Notes: generated by a model from the sequence alone, not told the origin. Counted from the stretch's first letter, positions 47,475-57,369 are shown. The stretch is DNA of 64,000 nucleotides from Photobacterium galatheae (GCF_000695255.1 NZ_JMIB01000015.1:1-64000); one strand, 5' to 3'. Program-made: numbers and translations.

Positions 47475-49139
47475 TCAGAGCCTGACCAATGCACGTTCGA
47501 CAATGAATTTTGTATCGATAGTTCGTGGCAAAGTCCCGAACTGGTGGGACGGATGATTAGAAAGACGTGCCAGTGCAAAGGCTTCGGCAATCTGCGGTTC
47601 GCCATAGGTGAAGAGGGTGGCAGCCTGCCAGATTAGGGCGAGCTGTTCCATCAGCCCTCTTGCCCGCACTTCAATATCCTGCTGATCGGCAAAGTCTGCT
47701 TTGAGTGCAGCCAGCTTTTGATCAAAGAGTGGGTGTCTTCCTTGAGCTTTTTCGAATTCTCTAAATAATGCCTTGAAGGTGTCAGGCTCGTGATGCAGCA
47801 CGCGTAGTAAGTCGAGACACTGCACATTACCTGAACCTTCCCAAATTGAGTTTACCGGTGCTTCCCGGTACAGGCGGCTGGTCATATTTTCTTCGACATA
47901 GCCCACACCGCCAATGCATTCCATTGCCTCGGCTGTTTGTTGAATTGCACGTTTACAGATCCAGTATTTTCCAATGGCCGTCGCACTGCGGATGAGCGCC
48001 GCCTGCTGAGGGTTTTCAATGTGATCCAAGGCATGGGCAATCCGCAGGGTAATCGCCAGGGCGGCTTCGGCCTCCAGTGCCAGATCAGCCAGCACATTGA
48101 TCATCAATGGCTGGTCGTGCAGGTTCTTGCCGAACACGCTTCGGCCCGATGTATGCCAGATGGCTTCTTTTGCAGCCTGGGCCATCAGGGCGCTGGAGCC
48201 GATCATGCAGTCGTAACGGGTGAGGGCGACCATGTCGATAATCGTACGGATCCCCCGGCCTTCTTCCCCCAGTAACCAGCCGTGCGCACCGCGAAATTCA
48301 ATCTCAGCACTGGCGTTGGAGCGGTTACCCAGTTTGTTTTTCAGGCGCTGGATATGAATTGGATTTTTACTGCCATCTTCCCGCCAGCGGGGCACCAGAA
48401 AACAGGAGAGTTGTTCACCGGTTTTTGCCAGCACCAGAAAAGCATCACACATGGGGGCCGAGCAAAACCATTTGTGTCCCACCAAGCTGTATACCTGTCC
48501 AGGTCCGGATTCTTGCACCGGTGTGGCGATAGTCGTGTTGGCCCGGACATCAGAGCCGCCTTGTTTTTCTGTCATCGCCATGCCAATGGTGACACCTGCT
48601 TTTTCGAAGTAAGGTTTGTTGCTGCCGTCGTATTGGGTCGAGAGGATTTTCGGGAGCCACTGTTCAGCAATGTTGGGTTGGTGTCTGAGGGCAGGTACGC
48701 AGGCAAATGTCATGGTGAGCGGACAACCTGAGCCGGGATCGGCCTGATTGTGCAGAAATGCCATCGCTGCGCGGGCAACATGAGCGCCGGGCCGCGGCTG
48801 GGTCCATGGCAGACTGATATGTCCGGCTTCGATCGCATGGGCCATCAGCTGATGATAAGCCGGATGATAATCGACCTGATCGATCCGGTAGCCAAAGCGG
48901 TTGTGCGGTTGAAATTCTGGCAGGTGCCGATTGGCGAGGAAACCGGCTTCAAGCAGTTCATGGCCGATGTGATGACCAAATTCAGACAGTCGATCATTTG
49001 CCCAGTTGCCGGAGAACTGTGTCACCCAGTAGTTCAGCACAGGATCAGTATCGTAGGCGTTGTAGTTTTCCAGTGGCGCAGGCTGATTGAAAACGAGATG
49101 GGTGTCTGGATGATGTATCGAAGTGGGCTGGTCAGTCAT
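47475..49139 (-). CDS. aidB: AidB-like acyl-CoA dehydrogenase
   Basis: 554 residues (E. coli AidB 541). The N-terminal HLVFNQPAPLENYNAY, GMAMTEKQGGSDVRANT, LVGHKWFCSAP, RLKNKLGNRSNAS and APVNSIWEGSGNVQCLDLLRV all match the AidB branch of FAD acyl-CoA dehydrogenases. In E. coli AidB belongs to the adaptive response to alkylation, binds DNA and has weak isovaleryl-CoA dehydrogenase activity. Here it is divergent from an AraC regulator that probably controls it, so a metabolic role is equally possible. Confidence 0.9.
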   Translation of the reverse strand: MTDQPTSIHHPDTHLVFNQPAPLENYNAYDTDPVLNYWVTQFSGNWANDRLSEFGHHIGHELLEAGFLANRHLPEFQPHNRFGYRIDQVDYHPAYHQLMAHAIEAGHISLPWTQPRPGAHVARAAMAFLHNQADPGSGCPLTMTFACVPALRHQPNIAEQWLPKILSTQYDGSNKPYFEKAGVTIGMAMTEKQGGSDVRANTTIATPVQESGPGQVYSLVGHKWFCSAPMCDAFLVLAKTGEQLSCFLVPRWREDGSKNPIHIQRLKNKLGNRSNASAEIEFRGAHGWLLGEEGRGIRTIIDMVALTRYDCMIGSSALMAQAAKEAIWHTSGRSVFGKNLHDQPLMINVLADLALEAEAALAITLRIAHALDHIENPQQAALIRSATAIGKYWICKRAIQQTAEAMECIGGVGYVEENMTSRLYREAPVNSIWEGSGNVQCLDLLRVLHHEPDTFKALFREFEKAQGRHPLFDQKLAALKADFADQQDIEVRARGLMEQLALIWQAATLFTYGEPQIAEAFALARLSNHPSHQFGTLPRTIDTKFIVERALVRL

Positions 49140-49335
49140 GGTTGATTCCCTCTGGCGTCATGATTGCTGCCGTGAATTGTGAGACCGGGCAGTTACCGTG
49201 CATTAACAATGCACTTTAACTGGCTTAAGATATTTTTCTATCGCTGCCCATGCCAATTTATTGTTGAATCGTGCAAAGCAGTTGCCAGAGAACGGAAATG
49301 GGTGTGAGCCCGAACAGTCAGGTGGAGTCAGCATC

Positions 49336-50376
49336 ATGGAAGGCTATTACTCAACGCTTAGCAGCTGGATAATCCCGATGACCCGAGCCATGCAGCAGCA
49401 GGGTCTGGATATTGAAAAGGCACTGTCGGCGTGCGATCTCGATCTTCATCAGTTACATAATCAGGACATCCGGGTGCCGATCCGGAAGTTGTCTGCGCTG
49501 ATTGATTATTGTAATCACCACTTTCCTGCTCAGGATTTTACGGTTCAGATCGCCCGTTATTTCCATCCTGGCGTCTTTCATATTCTGGGCTACGCCATGA
49601 TGTCGGCAGATACCCTGGAAGATGCACTGCGACAGCTGGTGGAATACCATCGTGTGGTGTGTGATATCAGTGACCTGCGTTTAATTGAAACTGATGATTT
49701 ACTGGTGCTGGACGTCAGCTTACGGACCCCGGGGGAAGACCCACAGTTGTTGTTACGGCCTCAGGAGCTGGAAGTTTTTTTCGCGATGGTGGTCAGTTTT
49801 GCTCGGGATGTCATCGCTGCCGAATATAGTCCTGCTGCGGTTGCGTTTCAGAATACGGCACTACCGCAGGGGGCAGGCTACCTGACTGATTTTTTCCGTT
49901 GTCCGGTTCAATTTGAGCAGCCGCGCAACACGCTTGCTTTCGACAAACTGAGTGCCCGGCGTCAACTGTTGACAGGAAATGCCACCATTCGACAGGAGCA
50001 CGAAAAAATCCTCCATGAGTTTTTGGCGCGTATTGATCGCCATGACTTGATTCATCAGGTGAAGTGTAAAATTCTGGAACGTTTATCGTTGGGCGCTCCG
50101 GCACAGCGAGATGTTGCAGCGTCGCTGGGGATGAGCCTTCGAAATTTGCAGCGAAAACTCAGCGAGCTGGAGACCAGCTATAAAAGCATTTTGGAAAACA
50201 GCCGGAAACATCTCGCTTTGCATTATGTGCAGCGTCAGGATTTGGCATTGGGTGAGATCAGCTATCTGGTTGGCTTTGCCAGTGAATCGAATTTCCATCG
50301 CGCCTTCAAACGTTGGACAGGTCAGTCACCAGGGCAATATCGCCGGAACCTGCACTTGTCGCCGCGTGCATCTTGA
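49336..50376 (+). CDS. AraC-family transcriptional regulator
   Basis: 346 residues. N-terminal Arabinose_bd-type (OruR/ArgR group) domain from about 15 to 200, and a C-terminal double HTH from about 255 (RDVAASLGMSLRNLQRKLSE, then ISYLVGFASESNFHRAFKRWTGQSPGQYRR). The ATG at 49336 follows GGTGGAG by 8 bases; the earlier frame start at 49261 lacks such a site. It is divergent from aidB with a 196-bp gap, so regulation of that gene, perhaps in response to a fatty or branched acid, is inferred. Confidence 0.88.
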   Translation: MEGYYSTLSSWIIPMTRAMQQQGLDIEKALSACDLDLHQLHNQDIRVPIRKLSALIDYCNHHFPAQDFTVQIARYFHPGVFHILGYAMMSADTLEDALRQLVEYHRVVCDISDLRLIETDDLLVLDVSLRTPGEDPQLLLRPQELEVFFAMVVSFARDVIAAEYSPAAVAFQNTALPQGAGYLTDFFRCPVQFEQPRNTLAFDKLSARRQLLTGNATIRQEHEKILHEFLARIDRHDLIHQVKCKILERLSLGAPAQRDVAASLGMSLRNLQRKLSELETSYKSILENSRKHLALHYVQRQDLALGEISYLVGFASESNFHRAFKRWTGQSPGQYRRNLHLSPRAS

Positions 50377-50439
50377 GGCCGGGAGACTACAAGCGATATT
50401 TGAACGTGACAGGTGCGCTAAAATTTTTTTCATTGTCCC

Positions 50440-50467
50440 CTTGAATGCTTTTTTTACGACCTTATAT
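50440..50467 (+). promoter_or_regulatory. Sigma-32 heat-shock promoter of ibpA
   Basis: CTTGAA (50440-50445), 14 bases, CCTTATAT (50460-50467). The -35 is the exact RpoH consensus and the -10 matches CCCCATNT at all but two positions. It is the expected control for a small heat-shock gene. Confidence 0.8.
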
Positions 50468-50554
50468 CTATCTGTGAAGCAGGAGGTGCCATCGGTTTGG
50501 GCCTTCAATGGTTTGTCCAAGAGGAAAACCCGCTTCAGTTTTTTCACCGTAAAT

Positions 50555-50579
50555 AGTATTGCTTCATAGAAGGATAGTG
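50555..50579 (+). promoter_or_regulatory. ROSE-like RNA thermometer before ibpA
   Basis: TTGCTTC (50559-50565) faces GAAGGA (50569-50574), the ibpA ribosome-binding site, across a 3-base loop. Pairing puts a G opposite a G of the Shine-Dalgarno, which is the signature mismatch of ROSE thermometers (UUGCU against AGGA). The leader is about 110 bases long from the sigma-32 promoter. Melting on heat shock would free the ribosome-binding site. Confidence 0.75.
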
Positions 50580-50582
50580 ATT

Positions 50583-51050
50583 ATGCGTACCTTAGATTTT
50601 TCTCCCCTGTATCGTTCTGCCATTGGTTTTGACCGTCTGTTTAATCAGATGGAGCAGAACCTGAATAACAGCAATGGTGGATATCCTCCATACAATATTG
50701 AACAGCAAGACGAAAACCATTATCGCATTACAATGGCGGTTGCCGGTTTTGGTGAAGAGCAAATTGAGATCAGTCAGCATCAGAATCGACTGATTGTGAC
50801 CGGTAAACGTGCGGAAGCTGATGCAGAAGATAAGCGTCATTATCTGTATCAGGGTATCGCAGAGCGAGATTTCGAACGGAAGTTCCAACTGGCCGATCAT
50901 GTCAAAGTGATTGGTGCCTCGATGGAAAATGGTCTGCTTCATATCGAACTGGAACGTGAAGTGCCGGAAGAAGAGAAACCACGCAAGATCGCCATTAATG
51001 GTCAGCGTTTGATTGGTCGTGAAGAGACCGTGGTCAACGACAATATCTGA
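50583..51050 (+). CDS. ibpA: Small heat-shock protein IbpA (Hsp20)
   Basis: 155 residues. The N-terminus [20 protein letters not shown] is that of IbpA; the alpha-crystallin domain is about 35-125 ([20 protein letters not shown] onward), and the [15 protein letters not shown] segment carries the C-terminal interaction motif region. It holds aggregating proteins for DnaK/ClpB. The ATG at 50583 is preferred; the in-frame start at 50559 would lie inside the RNA thermometer. Confidence 0.95.
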   Translation: MRTLDFSPLYRSAIGFDRLFNQMEQNLNNSNGGYPPYNIEQQDENHYRITMAVAGFGEEQIEISQHQNRLIVTGKRAEADAEDKRHYLYQGIAERDFERKFQLADHVKVIGASMENGLLHIELEREVPEEEKPRKIAINGQRLIGREETVVNDNI

Positions 51051-51076
51051 ATCTGAGTTTGTTTCAAGATGTATGG

Positions 51077-51104
51077 AAGGTCAGCCTGAGGGCTGGCCTT
51101 TTTT
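51077..51104 (+). terminator. Terminator of ibpA
   Basis: Stem AAGGTCAGCC (51077-51086) and GGCTGGCCTT (51091-51100) with one T-G pair, 4-base loop and six T. Confidence 0.92.
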
Positions 51105-51131
51105 ATTCGCGGCTGACAAGTGGCGTGGATA

Positions 51132-51147
51132 TGTTTCACGTGAAACC
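51132..51147. other. parS: parS site 1
   Basis: TGTTTCACGTGAAACC, a perfect 14-bp palindrome core (GTTTCACGTGAAAC) and 15 of 16 bases of the palindromic parS consensus. Intergenic between ibpA and the GNAT gene. Confidence 0.88.
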
Positions 51148-51174
51148 CTATTTTTAGGGGAGCTTGTGTTCGAA

Positions 51175-51190
51175 TGTTTCACGTGGAACA
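51175..51190. other. parS: parS site 2
   Basis: TGTTTCACGTGGAACA, the exact reverse complement of the classical Bacillus parS (TGTTCCACGTGAAACA). It is 43 bp from site 1. Confidence 0.9.
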
Positions 51191-51276
51191 CCATGGGATA
51201 GTCGCAGGTGTGATTGTGATAACTAAAGGTGGCAAGGTAGGATTGCGTTTTTGTTGTGTGTGGTAAGGAAGAGAAC

Positions 51277-51840
51277 ATGGAACAACAATGGACGGGTCAA
51301 AGCATCAACAGGGCACGTGTCTGCTTATCTGAGCAAGACCCATATTTCAGGTGCTGTGACAGGCGAGGGATCGTCTTGATAGAAGCAGATGAACAGCATG
51401 AAGCATTCGCCTTTGCGCTGAAAAAGGCGGCGGAACGGGAAGCGGTGACACGGATATTTGGCTGGGACGAACCCTTGCAGTACCAATTACATCTTCGGGA
51501 GTGGCAAGCTTGCAAACCTTCATTGATTCTTTTCGAGGGTAAAGCAATCGGCAGTGTGTTACTGGAAAGTGTTGAAGTAATTGCTGAGGAGAGTGAAGCT
51601 GTCGAACGTTCTTTGCATTTCAGTCGCTTCTTTTTGATGCCTGAATGGCAGGGGCGGGGAATTGGCAGCGCCGTTTTGGCTGGTGTGATGACTTTGGCCG
51701 ATGCTGAAGGTTTACCTTGCCAGCTTCAGTATTTGGTTGGGAATCCTGTCGCGGCATTATACTGTCGGTTTGGTTTTGAGGAAGCATCTCGGGACAGCCA
51801 GTTTGTCACCATGATTCGACAACCGCTCTCTGTTGCCTAG
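51277..51840 (+). CDS. GNAT-family acetyltransferase
   Basis: 187 residues. The acetyl-CoA loop is in FFLMPEWQGRGIGSAVLAGV (about 123-142) and the C-terminal strand is NPVAALYCRFGFEEA. The substrate is unknown. The ATG at 51277 has AAGGAAG upstream; the ATG at 51256 has none. It lies next to two parS sites. Confidence 0.8.
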   Translation: MEQQWTGQSINRARVCLSEQDPYFRCCDRRGIVLIEADEQHEAFAFALKKAAEREAVTRIFGWDEPLQYQLHLREWQACKPSLILFEGKAIGSVLLESVEVIAEESEAVERSLHFSRFFLMPEWQGRGIGSAVLAGVMTLADAEGLPCQLQYLVGNPVAALYCRFGFEEASRDSQFVTMIRQPLSVA

Positions 51841-51952
51841 ATAGCTGTTGTTTGTTCAGACGTGTTTCCTATGCAGTGTCACACTGAAGTACAGTGAAAA
51901 TTCTGGGCTGAAATCTGGCATCATCGGAAAGCGAGCAGCACGGTGGAAAAAC

Positions 51953-51984
51953 GATAAAAAAACAGGGCAGTGATTTGCCCTGTT
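51953..51984 (-). terminator. Terminator of avtA
   Basis: Stem AACAGGGCA (51961-51969) and TGCCCTGTT (51976-51984). On the minus strand it is followed by a T-run. Confidence 0.88.
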
Positions 51985-52016
51985 TGTGACGGAATCGTGT
52001 TGTGGTCTTGAGGCGG

Positions 52017-53267
52017 TTAAACTTCCTGATATGCCTTTGCGACTTCTTCAGCAATGATCGCAATGCCGCGCTGCATCTTTTCATCTTCCTGGACATAGTT
52101 CATGCGCAAACATTCGTGGCCATGACTCCAGTCTTCTTCCAGTCCGATAAAGAAGTATTCGCCAGGAACGATCAATACGCCACGAGCTTTCAGCCGTCGG
52201 TAGAGTTCCATGGTGGTAATAGGCAAATCTTTGAGCCATAGCCATAAGAACATCGCGCCTTCTGGCTTATGGACCCGGAAGCGTGCATCAGGAATGGCTT
52301 CCTGTAGCCATTTCACCGCTTGCTGGGATTTAGCTTGATAAAACGGTTTGATGACCTCCTCACTCAGGCGCAGTAGATCTCCTTGCTCAATCATTTTATT
52401 GGCAATCGCTGGGCCGACACTGCCGGGTGCCAGGCTGAGAACGCCATTCATGTTGGCCAGTGCCGTCGTGATTTCTTCACTGGCGATGACAATGCCACAG
52501 CGCACACCGGGTAAGCCAAGTTTCGACAGACTCATACACAGAATCGTATTGTGATTCCAGAATGGCGTTACGTCTTCAAAAATGATATCCGGGAAGGGCA
52601 TGCCATAAGCATTGTCGATGATCAGTGGAATGCCGTGTTGCTGAGCCAGCTCATCGAGGTGGCGGATTTCTTCATCGGTCAGCACATTGCCGGTCGGGTT
52701 GGTTGGCCGTGAGGCACAAATTGCGCCGACGTTGTCATCGACTTTCAGCGCTTTAAAATCGACGTTGTATTTGAACAGGCCGTTGTCGAGCAGGGTGATT
52801 TCTGGCCTGTAGGAAATAAACATATCCGGACTAACGCCAGCATCAGCATAGCCAATGTACTCGGGGGCGAGGGGGAGCAGGATTTTTTTGTGGCTGCCAT
52901 CTGGGAAATCACCGGCGAGCAGATTGAACAGACTGAAGAAAGCACTCTGGCTGCCGTTGGTCAGACTGATATTACGGCTGCTGATCTCCCAGCCGTATCG
53001 TTCACGCAGCAGGTCGGCAAGGGCATTGATAAAGGTGTTCTTACCTTGCGGGCCGTCATAGTTGGTCATGGCCGCCGCCAGTTCGCCACTTTCATTCAGG
53101 TGCTGGCTGAGCTGGGTAAAATAGTCGACCATGGCCGGAATTTGCGCCGGGTTACCACCGCCTAACATAATGGCGTCTGGGTTGCGCAGGCCATCATTCA
53201 AATCATCCATTAATTGGGTAATGCCTGAGTAGCGGGCAAACTTGTTACCGAATGTAGAAAACTCCAT
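52017..53267 (-). CDS. avtA: Valine-pyruvate aminotransferase
   Basis: PLP class I aminotransferase converting 2-oxoisovalerate and alanine to valine and pyruvate. 416 residues (E. coli 417). PLP lysine K249 in SLSKLGLPGVRCG; MLGGGNPAQIP near residue 34 and the substrate asparagine region SRPTNPTGN (186-194). It complements IlvE for valine. It occupies the same place (before glyS) as in V. cholerae. Confidence 0.95.
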   Translation of the reverse strand: MEFSTFGNKFARYSGITQLMDDLNDGLRNPDAIMLGGGNPAQIPAMVDYFTQLSQHLNESGELAAAMTNYDGPQGKNTFINALADLLRERYGWEISSRNISLTNGSQSAFFSLFNLLAGDFPDGSHKKILLPLAPEYIGYADAGVSPDMFISYRPEITLLDNGLFKYNVDFKALKVDDNVGAICASRPTNPTGNVLTDEEIRHLDELAQQHGIPLIIDNAYGMPFPDIIFEDVTPFWNHNTILCMSLSKLGLPGVRCGIVIASEEITTALANMNGVLSLAPGSVGPAIANKMIEQGDLLRLSEEVIKPFYQAKSQQAVKWLQEAIPDARFRVHKPEGAMFLWLWLKDLPITTMELYRRLKARGVLIVPGEYFFIGLEEDWSHGHECLRMNYVQEDEKMQRGIAIIAEEVAKAYQEV

Positions 53268-53703
53268 CTTGCTTCGACCTCAGCGTGTGTCTTGTTTGTG
53301 ATTTTTATTGTGGGTGAGTCAAACAACATACATCAATGATACGAACAGTGAAAGTGACTTTAGCCACCCAAAACTCACGATGTGTTTCGGGTAGGTTTCA
53401 CGTGAAACACCGAAGAAAGCATGCTTGTTATGAATAAGTTTAGATGAAGCACACTGCCATGAATGCGGTTGCGTTGCATGTTTCTCGGTTGTATCGCAAA
53501 GTTTTTGGTGGGATGCTTCGGGCTCTGATATTCCCTTGTTTTCTCCAGTTTCTGTTGTAAGCTTGACGAGCGTCGCCCACGCTGCCTGCTCGCGGAAAGG
53601 ATAGGATCCAGGGTGAATGGTATTGCTGCCTTCGGCAGCCCACATGTTATGTTTACCTTCTCTTCTGTTTGGCGAGTACAGAAATCATGAGAATGGTGAA
53701 GTT
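53268..53703. other. Intergenic region with parS site 3
   Basis: 436 bp between divergent avtA and the DUF1835 gene. Apart from the parS palindrome at 53394 I see no gene; the open frames in it lack ribosome-binding sites. Confidence 0.5.
53394..53409. other. parS: parS site 3
   Basis: GGTTTCACGTGAAACA, a perfect 14-bp core and 15 of 16 consensus bases. Confidence 0.88.
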
Positions 53704-54990
53704 ATGCATCCACACAATGCCTTTTCGCTCAACCTGAGCGCTCTCAAATCTCAGGCGAAGCAACGACTCAAAGCTATCCGTCAGGGGAGTACTGAGGCGT
53801 TGCAAACCGTTCAGAGCCATCATCCCAAACCTCATCAACTCAGTGCAGAAACGATCCGTCTGGCTGATGTTCAGTTTGTGATTGCGCGTGAGTTAGGGCT
53901 TCCCAGTTGGAGCCAACTCAAGCAGCATGTTGATTCACTCAGTGAGCACAGACGATTGATGGAACAGGGGAGCAATCCACTGGATAATGACATGCCCACG
54001 CTCCATCTACGATGTGGTCATGACATACAGCACAGGCTCAGGGAAGCGGGTTTCGCAGGGGATTTTCTGCCATTCATCGCTCCGTATTGTATCGGCCCTT
54101 TAACTTCAAGCACTGATTTTGAGATGCGCCGTGCTGACTTCATTCGCCATACTTTATTGAGTGAGACAGGTGAGTGCCCGGCGGCTGAGCAACTTGTGAA
54201 GGAGACACAATCCAAGCTGAGTCAGATCCGAAGTGAGCGTTATCAGCGTTTGGTCTTTTGGGTTGAACATGACAACTATGATCAATTGATGCTGATCCGA
54301 CTGTTGGCATTTTTGGCTGATGTACCGACATCCACACAACGACGGATTGAACTGATTGAGGTTGATTGTTTTCCCGGGCATGATCGCTTTATTGGTTTGG
54401 GTCAGCTCCCCGCAGAAGGGCTTCGATCCCTCTGGCAGCAACGCCAAAATATCAGCCAGTCTAAGTTATGTCAGGCCCGTCTGATCTGGCAGGCGTTTTG
54501 TGCGCCGACGCCGCAGCCACTTGTGGCTTTATTGCATGCAACTGAGCTTGCCGGATTTCCGAATCTCAGGAACGTCATCATCAGACATTTGCAGGAGCTA
54601 CCGCACTGTAACTCGGGTTTGAGTCTCACCCAAACACTGGCACTCAAGGTCTTGCAGCAGGCTGATCAGCCATTGGCTTTTTCGGATCTGTTTTCAGCTT
54701 ATCAATCAGTTGAGCCGTTGCCATTTTTGGGCGACTTGATGTTCTGGGCGTTAATCAAATCGCTGACTTTGGGAACAGCACCCTTGATGACTGTTACGTC
54801 ACGCGGTGAACCCAAGGGCTGGTTCAATCAAGAGTTGGTCATCACAGCTCATGGCCGTCGCTGTTTGGCACAGCAGGTGAGGGCTGAATGTCCTGTCTAT
54901 TGGGTTGGCGGGATTGTGAGTCGGCCTGAACAATACTGGACCTGGGATCACCTGTCACTGAGCACACTCCATTTTATGGATGCCCGATAG
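53704..54990 (+). CDS. DUF1835-domain protein
   Basis: 428 residues. An N-terminal ankyrin-adjacent-type segment (LADVQFVIARELGLPSWSQLKQHV, about 48-72) precedes a DUF1835 domain (LHLRCGHDIQHRLREAGFAGDFLPFIAPYCIGPL, about 100-133). A long C-terminal region continues to the end. The activity of DUF1835 is not known to me. The ATG at 53704 fits the family; no strong ribosome-binding site marks it. Flanked by parS sites 3 and 4. Confidence 0.8.
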   Translation: MHPHNAFSLNLSALKSQAKQRLKAIRQGSTEALQTVQSHHPKPHQLSAETIRLADVQFVIARELGLPSWSQLKQHVDSLSEHRRLMEQGSNPLDNDMPTLHLRCGHDIQHRLREAGFAGDFLPFIAPYCIGPLTSSTDFEMRRADFIRHTLLSETGECPAAEQLVKETQSKLSQIRSERYQRLVFWVEHDNYDQLMLIRLLAFLADVPTSTQRRIELIEVDCFPGHDRFIGLGQLPAEGLRSLWQQRQNISQSKLCQARLIWQAFCAPTPQPLVALLHATELAGFPNLRNVIIRHLQELPHCNSGLSLTQTLALKVLQQADQPLAFSDLFSAYQSVEPLPFLGDLMFWALIKSLTLGTAPLMTVTSRGEPKGWFNQELVITAHGRRCLAQQVRAECPVYWVGGIVSRPEQYWTWDHLSLSTLHFMDAR

Positions 54991-55011
54991 TAAGCGATTT
55001 GAGGTGGGTCG

Positions 55012-55027
55012 TGTTTCACGTGGAACA
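55012..55027. other. parS: parS site 4
   Basis: TGTTTCACGTGGAACA, identical to site 2 and to the complement of the classical parS. Confidence 0.9.
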
Positions 55028-55172
55028 ATATCGGCTGACAGGATATCGGTTGACAGATAGATTGCTTCTGAGTGCTTGAATCGAGTGAGTGAATACGGCT
55101 GAGTTGGGTTTGATGAATGGATTCAGGCGAGTCGCTTGTTGCTCGCTCAAGGGAAGACAGGCAGGGCAAAAA

Positions 55173-55188
55173 AGTTTCACGTGAAACA
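55173..55188. other. parS: parS site 5
   Basis: AGTTTCACGTGAAACA, a perfect 14-bp core and 15 of 16 consensus bases. Confidence 0.88.
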
Positions 55189-55224
55189 TCGGTGGCTCTG
55201 CTGGGTATGACGGATGTTCAGATT

Positions 55225-55251
55225 GAAAAAAGCCCGCTTGTGCGGGCTTTT
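55225..55251 (-). terminator. Terminator of glyS
   Basis: Stem AGCCCGC (55231-55237) and GCGGGCT (55242-55248), 4-base loop, T-run on the minus strand (A-run at 55226-55231). Confidence 0.9.
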
Positions 55252-55287
55252 GCGTTCTTGCATGTTTTGCTGTCAACGAGCTGACTG

Positions 55288-57360
55288 TTAGTTTTGCAGC
55301 AGGGAAATATCTGCAACTTTCAGGAATTCATTGCGCAGCTGGTTCAGCATGGTCAGACGGTTCACTTTCAATGCTTCGTCATCGGCCATGACCATCACGT
55401 TGTCGAAGAAGGCATCGACTGATTCCCGCAGGGTTGCCAGCTCAGACAGGGCTTGCTGGTAATCACCGGCGGCAAAGATTGGTGTCAGTTTCGCCGTGAC
55501 TGATTCAACATTATTTGCCAGTGCTTTCTCTGCGTCTTCTACCAGCAGGTTGCTGTCAATGGATGCAGACAGCTGACCGTCAAATTTTGCCAGAATGTTT
55601 CCGACACGCTTGTTGGCTGCGGCCAGAGATTCAGCAGCATCCAGCGAACGGAAATGGCTGACCGCTTTGACACGCTTGTCGAAGTCGGAAGGTGAAGTCG
55701 GGCGGCGTGCCAGCACAGCCTGAATCACATCGACCGTGTGGCCTTCGTCCTGATACCAGGCGCGGAAACGGCCCAGCATGAAATCAATCACATCGGCTTC
55801 AACATTGTGGTTTGTCAGCTTGTGACCAAACAGTTCTTTGGCTTTGCGGATCAGGTCAACCAGATCCAGCTGATAGCCTTTCTCGACCATGATGCGCAGG
55901 GCACCCAGAGCTGCACGGCGAAGGGCGAACGGGTCGTTGGCACCTTTCGGATGCTGACCAATGCCGAAGATACCGACCAGCGTATCCATTTTATCTGCCA
56001 GTGCGACTGCCGCAGCAACGTCAGAACCTGGCAGTTCATCACCGGCAAAGCGTGGCATGTATTGCTCGTTCAGGGCAACGGCAACATCTTCATGTTCGCC
56101 ATCCAGACGCGCGTAGTGCATGCCCATGACACCCTGAGTATCAGTGAACTCGAACACCATGGAGGTCATCAGGTCACACTTCGACAGCAAACCTGCGCGC
56201 TCAGCGTGTTCCACATTGGCACCGATGAGCTGGGCAATGTAGCCAGACATTGAAGTGATGCGATCGGTTTTGTCACGCAGTGTGCCCAGCTGTTTCTGGA
56301 ACAGGACGCTGTCCAGTTCGTGCAGACGGTCAACCAGCGGACGCTTGCGGTCGGTATTGAAGAAGAACTCGGCGTCGGCCAGGCGAGGGCGGACAACCTT
56401 CTCGTTCCCTTCGATAATATGACGCGGTTCTTTCGATTCGATGTTGGAAACGAAGATGAACTTCGGCAGCAGTTTGCCGTTTGCGTCATAAACCGGGAAG
56501 TATTTCTGGTCACCTTTCATGGTGTAAACCAGCGCTTCAGCCGGAACGTTCAGGAACTCTTCTTCGAAGGATGCAGTCAGCACGACTGGCCATTCAACCA
56601 GAGAGGTCACTTCTTCAACCAGCTCGTCTTCCAGATCGGCAATACCGCCAACGGCAATGGCCGCTTCTTTGGCACCGGCAATGATCTGTGCTTTCCGGGT
56701 TTCGTAATCAGCGATGACTTTACCGCGCTCTTCCAGAATTGCTGGGTACTGATCGGCATGTTCGATGCTGAATTCCGATTCACCCATGAAGCGGTGACCG
56801 CGAATGGTACGTGCAGATTCCACACCCAGAATGGTGCCCGGGATCAGCGCGTCGTTCAGCAGCATGACCAGAGTTTTGACTGGGCGGATGAACTGCGTCT
56901 CTTTGTCACCCCAGCGCATTGGTTTCGGAATCGGTAATTTTGCCAGCGCGGCTGCAGCCAGTTCACACAAAAGTTCGGTTGCTTGCTTACCTTTGACGGC
57001 TTCTTTGAACAGCAGCCATTCACCTTTGTCGGTTTTCAGACGTTCGGCCTGATCAACGGTAATTCCATTCCCACGCGCCCAGCCTTCGGCTGCTTTGGTC
57101 GGGTTTCCATCAGCGTCAAATGCTACGCTGACGGCAGGACCACGTTTCTCAACCACTTTGTCAGCCTGACCTTCAGCCAGCGCAGTGACTTTCAGGGCCA
57201 GACGGCGGGGTGCAGCAAACCATTCAATGTTCCCGAAGGCCAGTTCTGCTGCATTCAGTTCAGCCGCAAAGTTATCGGCGAAAGCTTCCGCCAGCGTACG
57301 CAGGGCTTTTGGTGGTAGCTCTTCAGTACCCAGTTCAATCAGAAAATTCTTGTCAGCCAT
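55288..57360 (-). CDS. glyS: Glycyl-tRNA synthetase beta subunit
   Basis: 690 residues (E. coli 689). Provides tRNA recognition in the alpha2-beta2 enzyme. The N-terminal [19 protein letters not shown] and the C-terminal DALP-like anticodon-binding end ([25 protein letters not shown]) are as in the family. It starts 9 bases after glyQ. Confidence 0.97.
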   Translation of the reverse strand: MADKNFLIELGTEELPPKALRTLAEAFADNFAAELNAAELAFGNIEWFAAPRRLALKVTALAEGQADKVVEKRGPAVSVAFDADGNPTKAAEGWARGNGITVDQAERLKTDKGEWLLFKEAVKGKQATELLCELAAAALAKLPIPKPMRWGDKETQFIRPVKTLVMLLNDALIPGTILGVESARTIRGHRFMGESEFSIEHADQYPAILEERGKVIADYETRKAQIIAGAKEAAIAVGGIADLEDELVEEVTSLVEWPVVLTASFEEEFLNVPAEALVYTMKGDQKYFPVYDANGKLLPKFIFVSNIESKEPRHIIEGNEKVVRPRLADAEFFFNTDRKRPLVDRLHELDSVLFQKQLGTLRDKTDRITSMSGYIAQLIGANVEHAERAGLLSKCDLMTSMVFEFTDTQGVMGMHYARLDGEHEDVAVALNEQYMPRFAGDELPGSDVAAAVALADKMDTLVGIFGIGQHPKGANDPFALRRAALGALRIMVEKGYQLDLVDLIRKAKELFGHKLTNHNVEADVIDFMLGRFRAWYQDEGHTVDVIQAVLARRPTSPSDFDKRVKAVSHFRSLDAAESLAAANKRVGNILAKFDGQLSASIDSNLLVEDAEKALANNVESVTAKLTPIFAAGDYQQALSELATLRESVDAFFDNVMVMADDEALKVNRLTMLNQLRNEFLKVADISLLQN

Positions 57361-57369
57361 GCGGGATCC

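Larger units (their letters stand above)
54991..55287. other. Intergenic region with parS sites 4 and 5 and the glyS terminator
   Basis: 297 bp between convergent genes, holding two parS palindromes and a terminator. Reading frames crossing it show no family likeness. Confidence 0.5.

Noticed and set aside
53319-53645. Open frame of 108 codons across parS site 3
   Set aside because: It contains the parS palindrome and shows no protein-like pattern.
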